Notes: generated by a model not told the origin, from the sequence alone. DNA of 64,000 nucleotides from ZYF759 sp046297455 (GCA_046297455.1 JBKBIT010000011.1:1-64000), one strand, 5' to 3'; counted from the first letter of the stretch, positions 37,592 to 47,519 are shown. A program made the numbers and translations.

Positions 37592-38302
37592 CTATTCTGC
37601 CGCTGGGCGCCGGTCGCGTTCGGCCTTCCGCAGTGCTTCGGCTGCAAGTCTCTGGGTGGTCTCGTTGTACTCGGGCGACACCAGCCCGGCAGAAATCACC
37701 AGCTTGGCCCCCTCTTCCACCGACATGGTCAGTTCGATGATGTCGGCCTTGGGGACGAAAAGCAGGAAGCCGGAGGTCGGGTTGGGGGTTGTGGGCAGGA
37801 AGACCGCTACGGTCTGCCCGGCATGGTCACCGACCTTGGCCTGAACCTCGCCGCCGGCCTCCGTTGCCATGAACACGATGGCATACAGGCCCTTGCGCGG
37901 ATACTCTATGAGCCCGACCTTCTTGAAGGTGTTGGACTTGTCCGAAAGGACGGTCTCGATGATCTGCTTCAGCCCGTTATAGATTGACCGGACCAGCGGC
38001 ATTCGGCCCAGAATGTGCTCGCCCGTCGACAGAATCTTGCGGCCGATGATGTTCGCCGTCAGAAACCCGACGAGCGTGATCAGAGCCAAGCCGACGATCA
38101 GTCCGACACCTGGCACCCGGAAGGGCACATAAGCGTCCGGGTTGAAGGTCGACGGGATGAAAGGCACGATCCAGGAATCCACCCAGCCCACGAAGGCCCA
38201 GATGAGCCAGATCGTGATTGCCAGAGGCGCGCACACGATGAAGCCGGTCAGGAAATAGTTCCTGAGGCGATGCATCAGAGAATGGCGTGGCGTGTCTGTC
38301 AT
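37592..38302 (-). CDS. DUF502-family membrane protein
   Basis: A 236-residue inner-membrane protein with two hydrophobic segments near the N-terminus (YFLTGFIVCAPLAITIWLIW and VGLIVGLALITLVGFLTA), then a soluble domain with IPLVRSIYNGLKQI-like sequence (here MPLVRSIYNGLKQI) and PTTPNPTSGFLLFVP, both diagnostic. Function unknown. In related genomes it sits between glmS and recG; here glmS is its upstream neighbour but the downstream side has a GDPD gene instead. Confidence 0.92.
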   Translation of the reverse strand: MTDTPRHSLMHRLRNYFLTGFIVCAPLAITIWLIWAFVGWVDSWIVPFIPSTFNPDAYVPFRVPGVGLIVGLALITLVGFLTANIIGRKILSTGEHILGRMPLVRSIYNGLKQIIETVLSDKSNTFKKVGLIEYPRKGLYAIVFMATEAGGEVQAKVGDHAGQTVAVFLPTTPNPTSGFLLFVPKADIIELTMSVEEGAKLVISAGLVSPEYNETTQRLAAEALRKAERDRRPAAE

Positions 38303-38387
38303 GAAGAACGATCTGAAGGCCCCGAATACCCATATCTAGGATAATTCGGGATGGGATTGAATAGCAGACTGCCCGGTGCTCTCGCGC

Positions 38388-40211
38388 CTATTCGACGGTC
38401 ACCGATTTGGCCAGATTGCGCGGCTGGTCGACATCCGTGCCCATCAGAACCGCCGTATGATAGGCGAGCATCTGGATGGGCAGCGCATGGACAATCGGTG
38501 ACGCGATCTCTGGCACGTTGGGCAGCACAATGGTTTCCATCGTGTCCACGCTGGAAGCCGCCGCCCCCTTCTCGTCGGTGATCAGGATGATGCGCCCACC
38601 ACGGGCCGCAACTTCCTGCATGTTCGAAACGGTCTTCTCGAAAATTCTGTCATGCGGCGCGATGACCACCACCGGCATGGTCTCGTCGATGAGTGCGATC
38701 GGTCCGTGTTTCAGTTCGCCCGCAGCATAACCCTCGGCATGGATGTAGGAGATTTCCTTCAGCTTGAGCGCCCCTTCAAGCGCCAGCGGATAGTTGGTAT
38801 CCCGTCCGAGATAAAGGACGTGGCGCACCTGCGAGAGTTCGCGTGCCACACGCTCGATCTGATCGTGCAGCTTGAGCGCCTGGTTGATGAACTTGGGGAC
38901 TTCGGCCAGCGCCCGCACGAGCTTCTTCTGCTCTTCGTCCGATGCATGGCCGCGCTGGACGGCGGCCATCACAGCCAGCGAGGCAAGGACCGAAAGCTGG
39001 CAGGTAAAGGCCTTTGTCGAAGCAACGCCGATTTCCGGCCCGGCAAGCGTCGGCAGGATGGCATCGGATTCGCGCGCCATGGTCGATTCGCGGACATTGA
39101 CCACCGAAGCGATCGGCATGCCGACCGCCCGGCAGTAGCGCAGCGAGGCCAGCGTGTCGGCAGTCTCGCCAGATTGCGAGATGAAGATCGCCGCATCATT
39201 CGCCGACAGGGGAATCTCGCGATAGCGGAATTCAGACGCCACATCGATGTCGACCGGCAGCCGTGCCAGCCGCTCGAACCAGTATTTGCCGATCATGCCG
39301 GCCAGATAGGCCGTGCCGCAGGCCGAGATCGCCAACCTGCCGATCTTGGCGAAATCGAACGGCAGGTGGAGCGGCTTGACCTTGCCGGTCGTGAAATCGA
39401 GGTAGTTGGCGAGCGTATGGGAGATCACTTCCGGCTGTTCGTGGATCTCCTTCTCCATGAAGTGGCGGTAATTGCCCTTGTCGACCAGGAAGCTGGTTCC
39501 GATCGACTGCTGCCGCTTGCGCTGCACAGGCTGGCCGCTCATGTCGAAGATCTGCATGCCGTCGCGGCGCACCACCGCCCAGTCGCCGTCCTCGAGATAG
39601 GTGATCGAATCGGTAAAGGGCGCGAGCGCGATCGCGTCGGATCCCAAGAACATCTCGCCCGTGCCGTGCCCAACCGCCAGAGGCGGGCCATGTCGGGCAC
39701 CAACGATCAGGTTTTCCTCGCCCCCGAACATGATCGCGAGCGCAAATGCGCCTTCGAGCCTCTTGAGCGCGGCAAAGGCGGCATCCGTCGGCGCAGCGCC
39801 CCGGCTGAGTTCACGCGACACCAGATGTGCAACCACTTCCGTGTCGGTCTGCGAGACGAACTGGTAGCCATCCGATGCCAGTTCCTCGCGCAGTTCCGCG
39901 AAGTTCTCGATGATCCCGTTATGGACGACGGCAACCTCGGCCGAGAAATGGGGATGTGCGTTGGTCTCGTTCGGTACGCCGTGGGTTGCCCAGCGCGTGT
40001 GGCCGATGCCGGTCGTGCCGTCCAGCGGCTGCGCGCCGATCAGCCTCTCCAGATTTACAAGCTTGCCTTCCGCGCGCCGACGCGCAAGTTGGCCGTTTTC
40101 GATGGTGGCAACGCCGGCGGAATCATAGCCGCGATATTCGAGCCGCTTCAGCGCGTCGACGATGAGCGGCGCGACCGGTTGGCTGCCGACAATACCAACG
40201 ATACCACACAT
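38388..40211 (-). CDS. glmS: Glutamine-fructose-6-phosphate aminotransferase
   Basis: Makes glucosamine 6-phosphate, the first committed step to UDP-GlcNAc. It is 607 residues: an N-terminal glutaminase domain with the nucleophile Cys2 (MCGIVGIVG) and two SIS sugar-isomerase domains (about 285-600), with ISQSGETADTLASLRYC and the C-terminal QPRNLAKSVTVE. It follows glmU by 180 bases; no glmS ribozyme core was seen in that gap. Product feeds glmU and then the lpx and peptidoglycan pathways. Confidence 0.97.
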   Translation of the reverse strand: MCGIVGIVGSQPVAPLIVDALKRLEYRGYDSAGVATIENGQLARRRAEGKLVNLERLIGAQPLDGTTGIGHTRWATHGVPNETNAHPHFSAEVAVVHNGIIENFAELREELASDGYQFVSQTDTEVVAHLVSRELSRGAAPTDAAFAALKRLEGAFALAIMFGGEENLIVGARHGPPLAVGHGTGEMFLGSDAIALAPFTDSITYLEDGDWAVVRRDGMQIFDMSGQPVQRKRQQSIGTSFLVDKGNYRHFMEKEIHEQPEVISHTLANYLDFTTGKVKPLHLPFDFAKIGRLAISACGTAYLAGMIGKYWFERLARLPVDIDVASEFRYREIPLSANDAAIFISQSGETADTLASLRYCRAVGMPIASVVNVRESTMARESDAILPTLAGPEIGVASTKAFTCQLSVLASLAVMAAVQRGHASDEEQKKLVRALAEVPKFINQALKLHDQIERVARELSQVRHVLYLGRDTNYPLALEGALKLKEISYIHAEGYAAGELKHGPIALIDETMPVVVIAPHDRIFEKTVSNMQEVAARGGRIILITDEKGAAASSVDTMETIVLPNVPEIASPIVHALPIQMLAYHTAVLMGTDVDQPRNLAKSVTVE

Positions 40212-40391
40212 TCAGGCTTCTCCCTCACGAGGGGCAGCTAAGGCCCCAAATCACCCTCGATCGGCCATTACGCATAAGCGGCGATCCGGCGAAGTAAATC
40301 TTGGTTTCGTTGTGTGACTTAGCGACATGCGCACACGGCACAAGCATAGCGAATGGCTGTGACCAATTTCTTGTCGAATATGGCAAGAGTT

Positions 40392-41738
40392 TTACGAAAT
40401 CGCTTTCTTCAGCGCGCGCAGCCGTGCCGCCCTGCCTTCCTTGACCACTTGGCGCGCCCGCCCGAAGGCAAGCGAGTCGTCGGGCACGTCTCCGGTAATG
40501 ACGCTGCCCGAGGCGACATAGGCGCCGACGCCGATGGAGACCGGCGCCACCAGCGACGAATTCGAACCGATGAATGCGCCGGCGCCAATATCGGTGTGAT
40601 GTTTGTTGGAGCCGTCATAGTTGCAGGTGATCGTTCCCGCCCCGATATTCGCCCCTGCCCCGATGCGGGCATCGCCGACATAGGTCAGGTGGTTGACCTT
40701 GGCACCCTCTTCGACTGCCGCGTTCTTGACCTCGCAGAAATTGCCGACCTTGGCCTTCGTTCCGATATCGGCTCCGGGCCTGAGCCGCGCAAAGGGGCCG
40801 ATCTCGGCACCTGAAGCTACGGCCGCTCCTTCCAGATGTGAAAAGGCGCGGATGCGCGCGCCGCCTTCCACCACGACGCCAGGCCCGAATACCACATTGG
40901 GTTCGATGAGCGCGTCTGGCCCGATCTCGGTATCGTGGCTGAGATGGACCGTCTCCGGCGCCAGCATGGTCACGCCCGAGACCATCAGCGCCTGGCGCCG
41001 GCGCCGCTGCCAGATGCCTTCCGCCTCGGCGAGTTCAGCCCGGCTGTTGATGCCGAGCGCGCTGTCTGCGCTGGTCTCGGACGCCATCGCCCTCAGCCCC
41101 TTACGATTGGCGATTTCGACGATGTCGGTAAGATAGAATTCGCCCTTGGCGTTGTCGTTTCCAACCGCCTCCAGAAGGTCGAGCGCATGGCGACCGTCGA
41201 TTGCCATCAAGCCGCTGTTACAGAAATCGATCGCCAGTTCTTCAGCCGAGCAGTCCTTGGCCTCGCGTATCGCCACCAGCCGGCCATCCCTTTCGATCAA
41301 GCGCCCATAGGCGCCGGGCACATCCGGCCGGAAGCCAAGCACCACCACGGCGGCCCCCTCTTCCTGCATCCGCGCGCGCGCCGCCACCAGTTCCGCCGGG
41401 TCGAGCAGCGGCGTGTCGCCGAAGACAACCAGCACGTCGTCGTGGCCCTGCGCCAGCGCCTCTCGCGCAGCCAAAACGGCATGGGCGGTGCCCAGTCGCT
41501 CGGACTGGATGAAGAAGCGCGCGCCCGGCGCAAAGCCGGCGGCAGCCTCGCGAACCTTTTCAGCACCATGACCGACCACGATCGCCACGTCACCGCCGCC
41601 GGCAGCCTCGACCGCCCGCACCACATGGGCGAGCATCGGCAACCCCGCGATCGGGTGCAGCACCTTTGGCAATGCGCTCTTCATGCGGGTGCCCTCACCG
41701 GCGGCGAGCACGATGGACAGGCAGCTTCTTTTGCTCAT
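40392..41738 (-). CDS. glmU: Bifunctional GlcNAc-1-P uridyltransferase / GlcN-1-P acetyltransferase
   Basis: Carries out the last two steps of UDP-GlcNAc synthesis. It is 448 residues: an N-terminal nucleotidyltransferase (about 1-230; VLAAGEGTRMKSALPKVLHP, VVFGDTPLLDP) and a C-terminal left-handed beta-helix (about 250-430; AKVNHLTYVGDARIGAGANIG). The order glmU-glmS on the same strand is standard in the order Hyphomicrobiales. Confidence 0.97.
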   Translation of the reverse strand: MSKRSCLSIVLAAGEGTRMKSALPKVLHPIAGLPMLAHVVRAVEAAGGGDVAIVVGHGAEKVREAAAGFAPGARFFIQSERLGTAHAVLAAREALAQGHDDVLVVFGDTPLLDPAELVAARARMQEEGAAVVVLGFRPDVPGAYGRLIERDGRLVAIREAKDCSAEELAIDFCNSGLMAIDGRHALDLLEAVGNDNAKGEFYLTDIVEIANRKGLRAMASETSADSALGINSRAELAEAEGIWQRRRRQALMVSGVTMLAPETVHLSHDTEIGPDALIEPNVVFGPGVVVEGGARIRAFSHLEGAAVASGAEIGPFARLRPGADIGTKAKVGNFCEVKNAAVEEGAKVNHLTYVGDARIGAGANIGAGTITCNYDGSNKHHTDIGAGAFIGSNSSLVAPVSIGVGAYVASGSVITGDVPDDSLAFGRARQVVKEGRAARLRALKKAIS

Positions 41739-41836
41739 GTCTGATGGTCCGGAAAATGCGGGTTGATCGGGTGGGGCCGACTCTTTACCACGGTCGTCCA
41801 GTCGATCAAATTGGCTGCCATCAAAGGAATACCGGA

Positions 41837-42790
41837 TTGCCTCCGCCTGCTCCCGGCCGTCATCGACTGGCCCTTCTGGTCATGATCGTGACGCCGCTCT
41901 TCTTCTCCACCAACCTCATCTTCGGGCGTGGCGTGGTCGACGAGATCGCGCCCTTCACCCTTGCCCTGATCCGCTGGGCCGCTGTGGCGCTGGCGCTGTC
42001 GCCTTTCATTCTGATGGAATGGCAAACCGTACGCGCGCTTGTCACCAGCAATTGGCGACGATTGTTGCTTCTCGCCTTTCTCGGCATGTGGATCTGCGGC
42101 GCCATCGTCTATCTGGCGCTGGGCTGGACCAGTGCCACCAACGGCACGCTCATCTACACGACCTCTCCGGTCATCATCATCGTTCTCGAAGCCATCTTCT
42201 TCGGGCGCCGCATCGGCTGGCGCGAGGCGACAGGCGCGCTCATCGCCTTCTTCGGCGTTGCGACCATCGTGCTACGGGGGGATCCCGGCGCAATCCTGAC
42301 GCTCGATTTCAACCTCGGCGACCTTCTGTTCGTCGGCGCCGCAGTCTCCTGGGCCGTCTATTCGATACTCTACCGCTCCGGTCCCTTGCGGCAGATCTCC
42401 AACATGACGCTGTTCGCGATAGTCGCCGCGGGTGGGGCTTTGCTGCTGCTGCCAGTTGCTGCCGTCGAATGGGCGATGGGGGCAACCCTGCCGACCACAG
42501 CGTCCGCCTGGGGAGGCATTGGCGGCATCATCGTCTTTGCCTCGCTGCTGGCGTTTTCCGGCTTTCAGTTCGGCGTGCGCGAATTGGGTGCTCCGCTGGC
42601 CAGCGTCTTCATGTACCTGCTGCCGCCTTACGGGGTTGGCCTGGCAGTCGCCTTTCTCGGCGAAAGTCTCCAAGCCTTTCATGTCGCCGGCATCGCATTC
42701 GTGATGGCTGGTATCGTGCTCGCCACGCTACCGGCAGGCATTGCCAGAAAAGCGAATGTCACCGACAAGAATGCTTCACATGCGAAATAA
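41837..42790 (+). CDS. EamA/DMT-family permease
   Basis: An inner-membrane protein of about 317 residues with ten hydrophobic segments in two EamA repeats, the drug/metabolite transporter fold. Start of the first repeat: VMIVTPLFFSTNLIFGR; end of the second: AFVMAGIVLATLPAG. The substrate cannot be predicted. The chosen start is TTG at 41837, six bases after AAAGGAAT; the first in-frame ATG that fits is 15 codons later and would cut into the first helix. Divergent from glmU. Confidence 0.85.
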   Translation: MPPPAPGRHRLALLVMIVTPLFFSTNLIFGRGVVDEIAPFTLALIRWAAVALALSPFILMEWQTVRALVTSNWRRLLLLAFLGMWICGAIVYLALGWTSATNGTLIYTTSPVIIIVLEAIFFGRRIGWREATGALIAFFGVATIVLRGDPGAILTLDFNLGDLLFVGAAVSWAVYSILYRSGPLRQISNMTLFAIVAAGGALLLLPVAAVEWAMGATLPTTASAWGGIGGIIVFASLLAFSGFQFGVRELGAPLASVFMYLLPPYGVGLAVAFLGESLQAFHVAGIAFVMAGIVLATLPAGIARKANVTDKNASHAK

Positions 42791-43008
42791 ATATGCCGGA
42801 CATCCCTTAACGCGTGAAGTAATTATAGGCTTTATACTAGCTTGCGCTTTGTTGATCCTGCTGCTTATTCTCCCGCAGCGCGCCGCGTCGACCAAGTTTG
42901 GGGAACCTGCCGCGTGAAGAGGGCCGCCGGCCGTCGCCGCCATGGAAGAGGTGAAAAGCACCCGCCTTGGTTTGCTCGGCCGGCACTAGCGTTACGGGAG
43001 GAGAAGTC

Positions 43009-44049
43009 ATGAAACGCGCACTTATGTCCGGTGCCGCCGTCGCGGCACTGGCCGCTGGAATTGTGTCCACGCCAGCAGTGGCGAACGAAACATGGAACCT
43101 GCAATCGACCTATCCGGGCTCACTGACACAGCTCGGTACGCTTGGTATCAGGATTGCCGAACAGATCACCAAGATTACCGACGGCGAGATTCGCGTGGTG
43201 TTCCAGGAGCCGGGCGCGATCGTACCAGCGCTCGAAGTGTTCGACGCGGTCGGCACAGGCGCCGTGGAAGCCGGCTGGTCGACCCCGGGGTACTGGGCTG
43301 GACGTGTGCCGGCGCTACAGCTTCTGGCAGCAGTGCCCTTCGGCCCGCAGGCTGGCGAGTATCTTGCCTGGGTGAAGTTCGGCGGTGGACGGGAACTCCT
43401 TGAGGAGTTGTGGGAACCGCACAACGTCATGTCGATCCACTGCGCCATCATCGCGCCCGAAGCCGCAGGCTGGTTCCGCCAGCCGATCGAGAAGGTAGAG
43501 GACTTCCAGGGCCTGACGATGCGTTTCTTCGGCCTCGGTGCAAAGGTGATGGAGAAGATGGGCGTTTCGACCCAGCTTCTTGCCGGTGGCGACATCTTCC
43601 CTGCACTTGAGCTTGGCACCATCGACGGCGCCGAATTCTCGATGCCGGCGATCGACCTCAATCTCGGCTTCTACCAGGTGGCAAAACACTATTATTTCCC
43701 GGGCTGGCACCAGCAATCGACCCTGTTTGATCTGATGATCAACCTGGATCTCTGGGAAAGCCTGGATGAATCGACCCAATTCAAGATCCGCACAGTCTGC
43801 GATGCCAATATCGCGTACGGCCTGGCCGAAGGTGAGGCGCTCCAGTATGCGGCACTGGCCGAATTGGAAGAACGAGGCGTGACGATCCACACCTTCTCGG
43901 ACGAAATCCTCGAGGCGCTGGAAGCGGCCTGGAAGGAAGTCGCCGAGGAGCAGTCGGCAGCCGATGCGGACTTCGCTCGTGTATTCGAGAGTTATTCGAC
44001 CTTCCGCGAGAACTATCGCCGCTGGGGTGAGCTTGGCTATCTCCGCTAA
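43009..44049 (+). CDS. dctP: TRAP transporter substrate-binding protein (TakP-like)
   Basis: A periplasmic binding protein of 346 residues with a 25-residue signal peptide (ending PAVA). It has the DctP fold; the segments AIVPALEVFDAVGTGAVEAG, TMRFFGLGAKVMEKMG and ALELGTIDGAEFSMPAIDLN resemble TakP and its lactate/2-oxoacid-binding relatives, so a 2-keto or hydroxy acid is a reasonable but unproven substrate. The anchoring Arg is in MRFFG. GGGAGGAGA precedes the ATG. First gene of a three-gene TRAP operon. Confidence 0.9.
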   Translation: MKRALMSGAAVAALAAGIVSTPAVANETWNLQSTYPGSLTQLGTLGIRIAEQITKITDGEIRVVFQEPGAIVPALEVFDAVGTGAVEAGWSTPGYWAGRVPALQLLAAVPFGPQAGEYLAWVKFGGGRELLEELWEPHNVMSIHCAIIAPEAAGWFRQPIEKVEDFQGLTMRFFGLGAKVMEKMGVSTQLLAGGDIFPALELGTIDGAEFSMPAIDLNLGFYQVAKHYYFPGWHQQSTLFDLMINLDLWESLDESTQFKIRTVCDANIAYGLAEGEALQYAALAELEERGVTIHTFSDEILEALEAAWKEVAEEQSAADADFARVFESYSTFRENYRRWGELGYLR

Positions 44050-44133
44050 GTCCTTGTCCCTTTCAATGTGATCCGATCGGGGCCGCGCGCGGACAGTTCC
44101 ACGCGCGGCCTGCCGCAACAAGTGGAGTCGCTA

Positions 44134-45177
44134 ATGGCCCTTCGCGGAGCATTCGGCACCGTGGGCGCTGTGCTTGCGCTGGCTGCTGCCATCTGGCTGG
44201 TGGTATTGCCATCGGACTCGCCTCAGATCTTCGCCACCGTGGCAATTATCTTGGCGGGTCTTGCGGCCTCGTGCTTCCTGCGCGGCGACGCGGCCACTTT
44301 TGCAGCCGCCAGCGTCCTGGGATGGTTCGCCGTCATGTTCGCCCAACCCTTTGCGCTCACCACACGCGAGATCAATGCCCTGCGGCGCGTGGCGAACCGC
44401 GGTGACGAGCAGGCCGAAGCGCTCCTCGCCTATTATGAGACCATGACACCCTACGCGCCCTATCTGATGGTTGCCCTGACCGTCATCATTCTGGGCATGT
44501 TCGCGTATGGCATGGCACGTGGAAGACGGTCCGTTTTCCAGAACATGCTGGATGCCAGCAATGGCCTGGCGTCGTTCCTGACCCGCGTGGGTGTGACTGC
44601 CGCCGTAGTCCTGTTGTCCGCACTCATCTTTGCCATCATGTACGACGTCATCCAGCGCCAGTATTTGGGCTACAACCCGCAATGGACGCGAACCGACTGG
44701 TACCGGATGTTCAGCGCCACTCGGGTGCAGGAGATGGAGTGGCACCTGCATGCCGCCCTCTTCCTGCTGTGCCTCGGCTATGCCTACGTCAAGGACGCGC
44801 ATGTCCGTATCGAGCTCGTCCGCGACACCTTGCGCCCGCGCACAAGGGTCTGGATCGAACTGGCGGGATGTCTGCTGTTCATGGTGCCGTACTGCTACGT
44901 GGTCATGCAGTACGGGATCGAAAACGCCGTTCGGTCCTGGAACATCGGCGAAAGCTCCGCTGCCATGACCGGCCTTGATCATCGCTTCGTCATCAAAGGC
45001 ATGCTCCCGCTCGGTTTTGCACTCATTGCGCTGGCCGGCATGTCGGTAGCGCTGAAATGCCTGGTCTATCTCTTCGGCCCGCCCGAGCTGAAGTCGCAAT
45101 CGAATTACTACGCCTACAGCCACCAGAACCCGGCGCCCCCCGAAGAGGGACTGCCGCCGCAGGCGCAGGCAAGCTGA
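44134..45177 (+). CDS. dctQ: TRAP transporter small permease with long N-terminal extension
   Basis: The small membrane subunit of the TRAP system. It is 347 residues, about twice the usual DctQ. The true DctQ part is the C-terminal half (from about 150): four hydrophobic segments with MEWHLHAALFLLCLGYAYVK and DAHVRIELVRDTLRPR, the family motif. The first 130 residues add about four more hydrophobic segments with no DctQ likeness. GTGGAG precedes the ATG. It lies between dctP and dctM, 30 bases before the latter. The soluble Pro/Gln-rich tail is also unusual. Confidence 0.85.
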   Translation: MALRGAFGTVGAVLALAAAIWLVVLPSDSPQIFATVAIILAGLAASCFLRGDAATFAAASVLGWFAVMFAQPFALTTREINALRRVANRGDEQAEALLAYYETMTPYAPYLMVALTVIILGMFAYGMARGRRSVFQNMLDASNGLASFLTRVGVTAAVVLLSALIFAIMYDVIQRQYLGYNPQWTRTDWYRMFSATRVQEMEWHLHAALFLLCLGYAYVKDAHVRIELVRDTLRPRTRVWIELAGCLLFMVPYCYVVMQYGIENAVRSWNIGESSAAMTGLDHRFVIKGMLPLGFALIALAGMSVALKCLVYLFGPPELKSQSNYYAYSHQNPAPPEEGLPPQAQAS

Positions 45178-45207
45178 CAGCGGGCGGGGACGAGGGACGA
45201 AGGACCG

Positions 45208-46593
45208 ATGGAATTTCTTGTTACCTACATGCCGCTGGTCATGTTCGCCGTTTTGGCGGCGCTCCTTTTCACCGGCTACCCGGTCGCCTTCATCCTCGGC
45301 GGCATTGCACTGCTGTTTGCCGTATTGGGCGATCTTGCGGGCACTTTTCGCCTCGACCAACTAACGCTGATCCCCCTGCGCATCTATGGCGGGACCATGG
45401 AAAGCCTGGTCCTGGTCGCCATCCCCATGTTCACCTTCATGGGAACGATGCTGGAAAAGTCGGGTGCCGCGCGCGACCTGCTCTACGCACTCCAGGTCAT
45501 GATGCGGCGCGTGCCCGGAGGGCTTGCCCTGTCGGTCACGCTGATGGGCACGATCATGGCTGCCACCACCGGCATTATCGGCGCCTCGGTGGTCATGATC
45601 ACGTTGATGGCGCTGCCGGTGATGATGAAGGCGAACTACAATATCCCGCTTGCGACCGGCACCATCGCATCCTCCGGCACGCTGGGAATCCTTATTCCAC
45701 CCTCCATCATGCTGGTCATCATGTCCGACCTGCTGTCGGTTCCGGTCGGCACCGTGTTCATTGCCGCGCTGATACCCGGTCTGCTCCTTGCGGCGCTGTA
45801 TTTCGTCTACCTGCTGACACTGTGCGGCTTTCGCCCTGAACTCGCGCCCCCCATGGCGGACGATATCGGGCCTGCCACCAGAGGCGAGTTCTGGGCGATG
45901 GTGCTGCGCAGCTTCCTGCCGCCCATCTTCCTCATCACCATGGTCCTGGGTTCTATTTTCCTGGGCTTCGCGACACCGACCGAAGCTGCCGGCGTGGGGG
46001 CCTTCGGTTCGCTTCTGCTGGCCGCCTTCAACAGGCAGCTGACCTGGACCAATTTCGTCGATGTCTGCCGCCGCTCGGCCCTGACGGTGGCGATGCTGTT
46101 TGGCATCTTCGTCGGTGCAACCGCCTTCGCCTTCGTCTTCAAGTCGATCGGCGGCGAGGCACTGATCGTCGACTTCATCCGCGAAACCGGTGTCGGCCCG
46201 TGGTCGATCCTGTTCGTGTTGATGGCGATGATCTTCCTGCTGGGCTTCTTCTTCGACTGGATCGAGATCACGCTGATCGTCATGCCGATCTTCGCGCCCA
46301 TCGTGTCGCTGTTGGATTTCGGTGGCCATGTCGGCATGTGGGACGGCATCAGCAACCCGATCATGATCTGGTTCCTGATCCTGGTCGCGGTCAATCTGCA
46401 GACCTCGTTCCTGACCCCACCCTTCGGCTTCGCCCTCTTCTACATGAAAGGCGTTGCCCCGCCCGAGGTGAAGATCCAGCAGATCTACCGTGGCATCATA
46501 CCATTCGTCATGCTGCAGCTACTTGGCCTTGCCCTGTGCATCGCCTTCCCGGCCTTCGTGCTGTGGCTGCCCAGCCTGATCCTGGGCGGCTGA
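45208..46593 (+). CDS. dctM: TRAP transporter large permease
   Basis: The large subunit that carries the substrate with Na+ symport. It is 461 residues with about 12 hydrophobic segments. Motifs: AIPMFTFMGTMLEKSG, TTGIIGASVVMITLMALP, TIASSGTLGILIPPSIMLVI and FLGFATPTEAAGVGAFG are all DctM signatures. Its stop abuts the ccdA stop directly, forming TGATCA, so the two transcripts converge with no space for a terminator. Confidence 0.95.
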   Translation: MEFLVTYMPLVMFAVLAALLFTGYPVAFILGGIALLFAVLGDLAGTFRLDQLTLIPLRIYGGTMESLVLVAIPMFTFMGTMLEKSGAARDLLYALQVMMRRVPGGLALSVTLMGTIMAATTGIIGASVVMITLMALPVMMKANYNIPLATGTIASSGTLGILIPPSIMLVIMSDLLSVPVGTVFIAALIPGLLLAALYFVYLLTLCGFRPELAPPMADDIGPATRGEFWAMVLRSFLPPIFLITMVLGSIFLGFATPTEAAGVGAFGSLLLAAFNRQLTWTNFVDVCRRSALTVAMLFGIFVGATAFAFVFKSIGGEALIVDFIRETGVGPWSILFVLMAMIFLLGFFFDWIEITLIVMPIFAPIVSLLDFGGHVGMWDGISNPIMIWFLILVAVNLQTSFLTPPFGFALFYMKGVAPPEVKIQQIYRGIIPFVMLQLLGLALCIAFPAFVLWLPSLILGG

Positions 46594-47355
46594 TCAGCCG
46601 AGAAGGCCGAGCGCAGGAAAGGTCTCCAGCAGCCAGAATGCTGCCCATTCGATGCCGCCGGTCATGAACAATATGCCGGCAAGGACCAGCAATGCGCCCA
46701 TCACCTTCTCGACCACGCCGAGATGGACACGGAACCGCGACAGGAAGCGCATGAAGGCGCCCGAGAACATCGCCGCGATCAGGAACGGGATGCCGAGGCC
46801 AAGCGAATAGGCGCCGAGCAGCATGGCCCCCTCGCCCACTGTCTCGCGCCCGCCGGCAAGCGTCAGGATCGGCCCCAGAACCGGCCCGATGCAGGGCGTC
46901 CAGCCAAAGGCGAAGGCAAGTCCCATGACATAGGCTGCCGTCGCGCTGGCAGGCGAGCCGGATGCCTGGAAACGCGCCTCGCGCGACAGAAGCGGGATAC
47001 GAATCACCCCGAGGAAGTTCAGCCCCATCAGGATGATGATCGCGCCGGCGACCAGCGCCAGTTCCTGCTGCCACATGCGCAGGAACCCGCCCACTGCCGA
47101 GGCGCCGGCGCCCAGCGCCACGAACACGGTGGTGAAGCCAAGCACGAAGGCGACGGAAGCGCTGATCAGCGCAAGTCGTGCCGGATTGGCCGCCACGGCA
47201 GCCCCCCCGGCCCCGCGCGGCTCGGCGCGAAAATCCTCCATCGACACACCCGCCATGTAGCACAGATAGGGCGGCACCAGCGGCAGCACGCAGGGCGACA
47301 GGAACGAGATCGCTCCCGCCATCACCGCGCTTGCATATCCGACGTCGAGTGCCAT
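46594..47355 (-). CDS. ccdA: Cytochrome c biogenesis / thiol transfer protein CcdA
   Basis: A six-helix inner-membrane protein of 253 residues that passes reducing power from thioredoxin to periplasmic partners for cytochrome c maturation. The two redox cysteines are in SFLSPCVLPLVPPYL (helix 1) and FGWTPCIGPVLGPIL (helix 4). The 30-residue loop after helix 1 (FRAEPRGAGGAAVAANPARL) is somewhat longer than the minimal family. Converges with dctM. Confidence 0.94.
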   Translation of the reverse strand: MALDVGYASAVMAGAISFLSPCVLPLVPPYLCYMAGVSMEDFRAEPRGAGGAAVAANPARLALISASVAFVLGFTTVFVALGAGASAVGGFLRMWQQELALVAGAIIILMGLNFLGVIRIPLLSREARFQASGSPASATAAYVMGLAFAFGWTPCIGPVLGPILTLAGGRETVGEGAMLLGAYSLGLGIPFLIAAMFSGAFMRFLSRFRVHLGVVEKVMGALLVLAGILFMTGGIEWAAFWLLETFPALGLLG

Positions 47356-47490
47356 TTCCTGCCGCTCTCCTGTGTCCCGGTCACCAGCCGACCCGCATAT
47401 AAAGGTCGTGCGACCTCATGGCCAAATCACCAATGCGTGGCAAGGCGTCGCGGCGGCTCCGGGCAAGAGTGCACGACGCGCGATCTTTGG

Positions 47491-47519
47491 TTGACCGCGT
47501 GCCCCGCCCTGCATATGTT
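47491..47519 (+). promoter_or_regulatory. Probable promoter of tRNA-Lys
   Basis: TTGACC (47491-47496), a 17-base spacer, then TATGTT (47514-47519). The tRNA starts 31 bases after the -10 hexamer, a sensible distance for a processed transcript. Confidence 0.65.

Noticed and set aside
40212..40391. Possible glmS ribozyme or other regulatory RNA upstream of glmS
   Set aside because: No core resembling the ribozyme; it is also restricted to Gram-positive bacteria.
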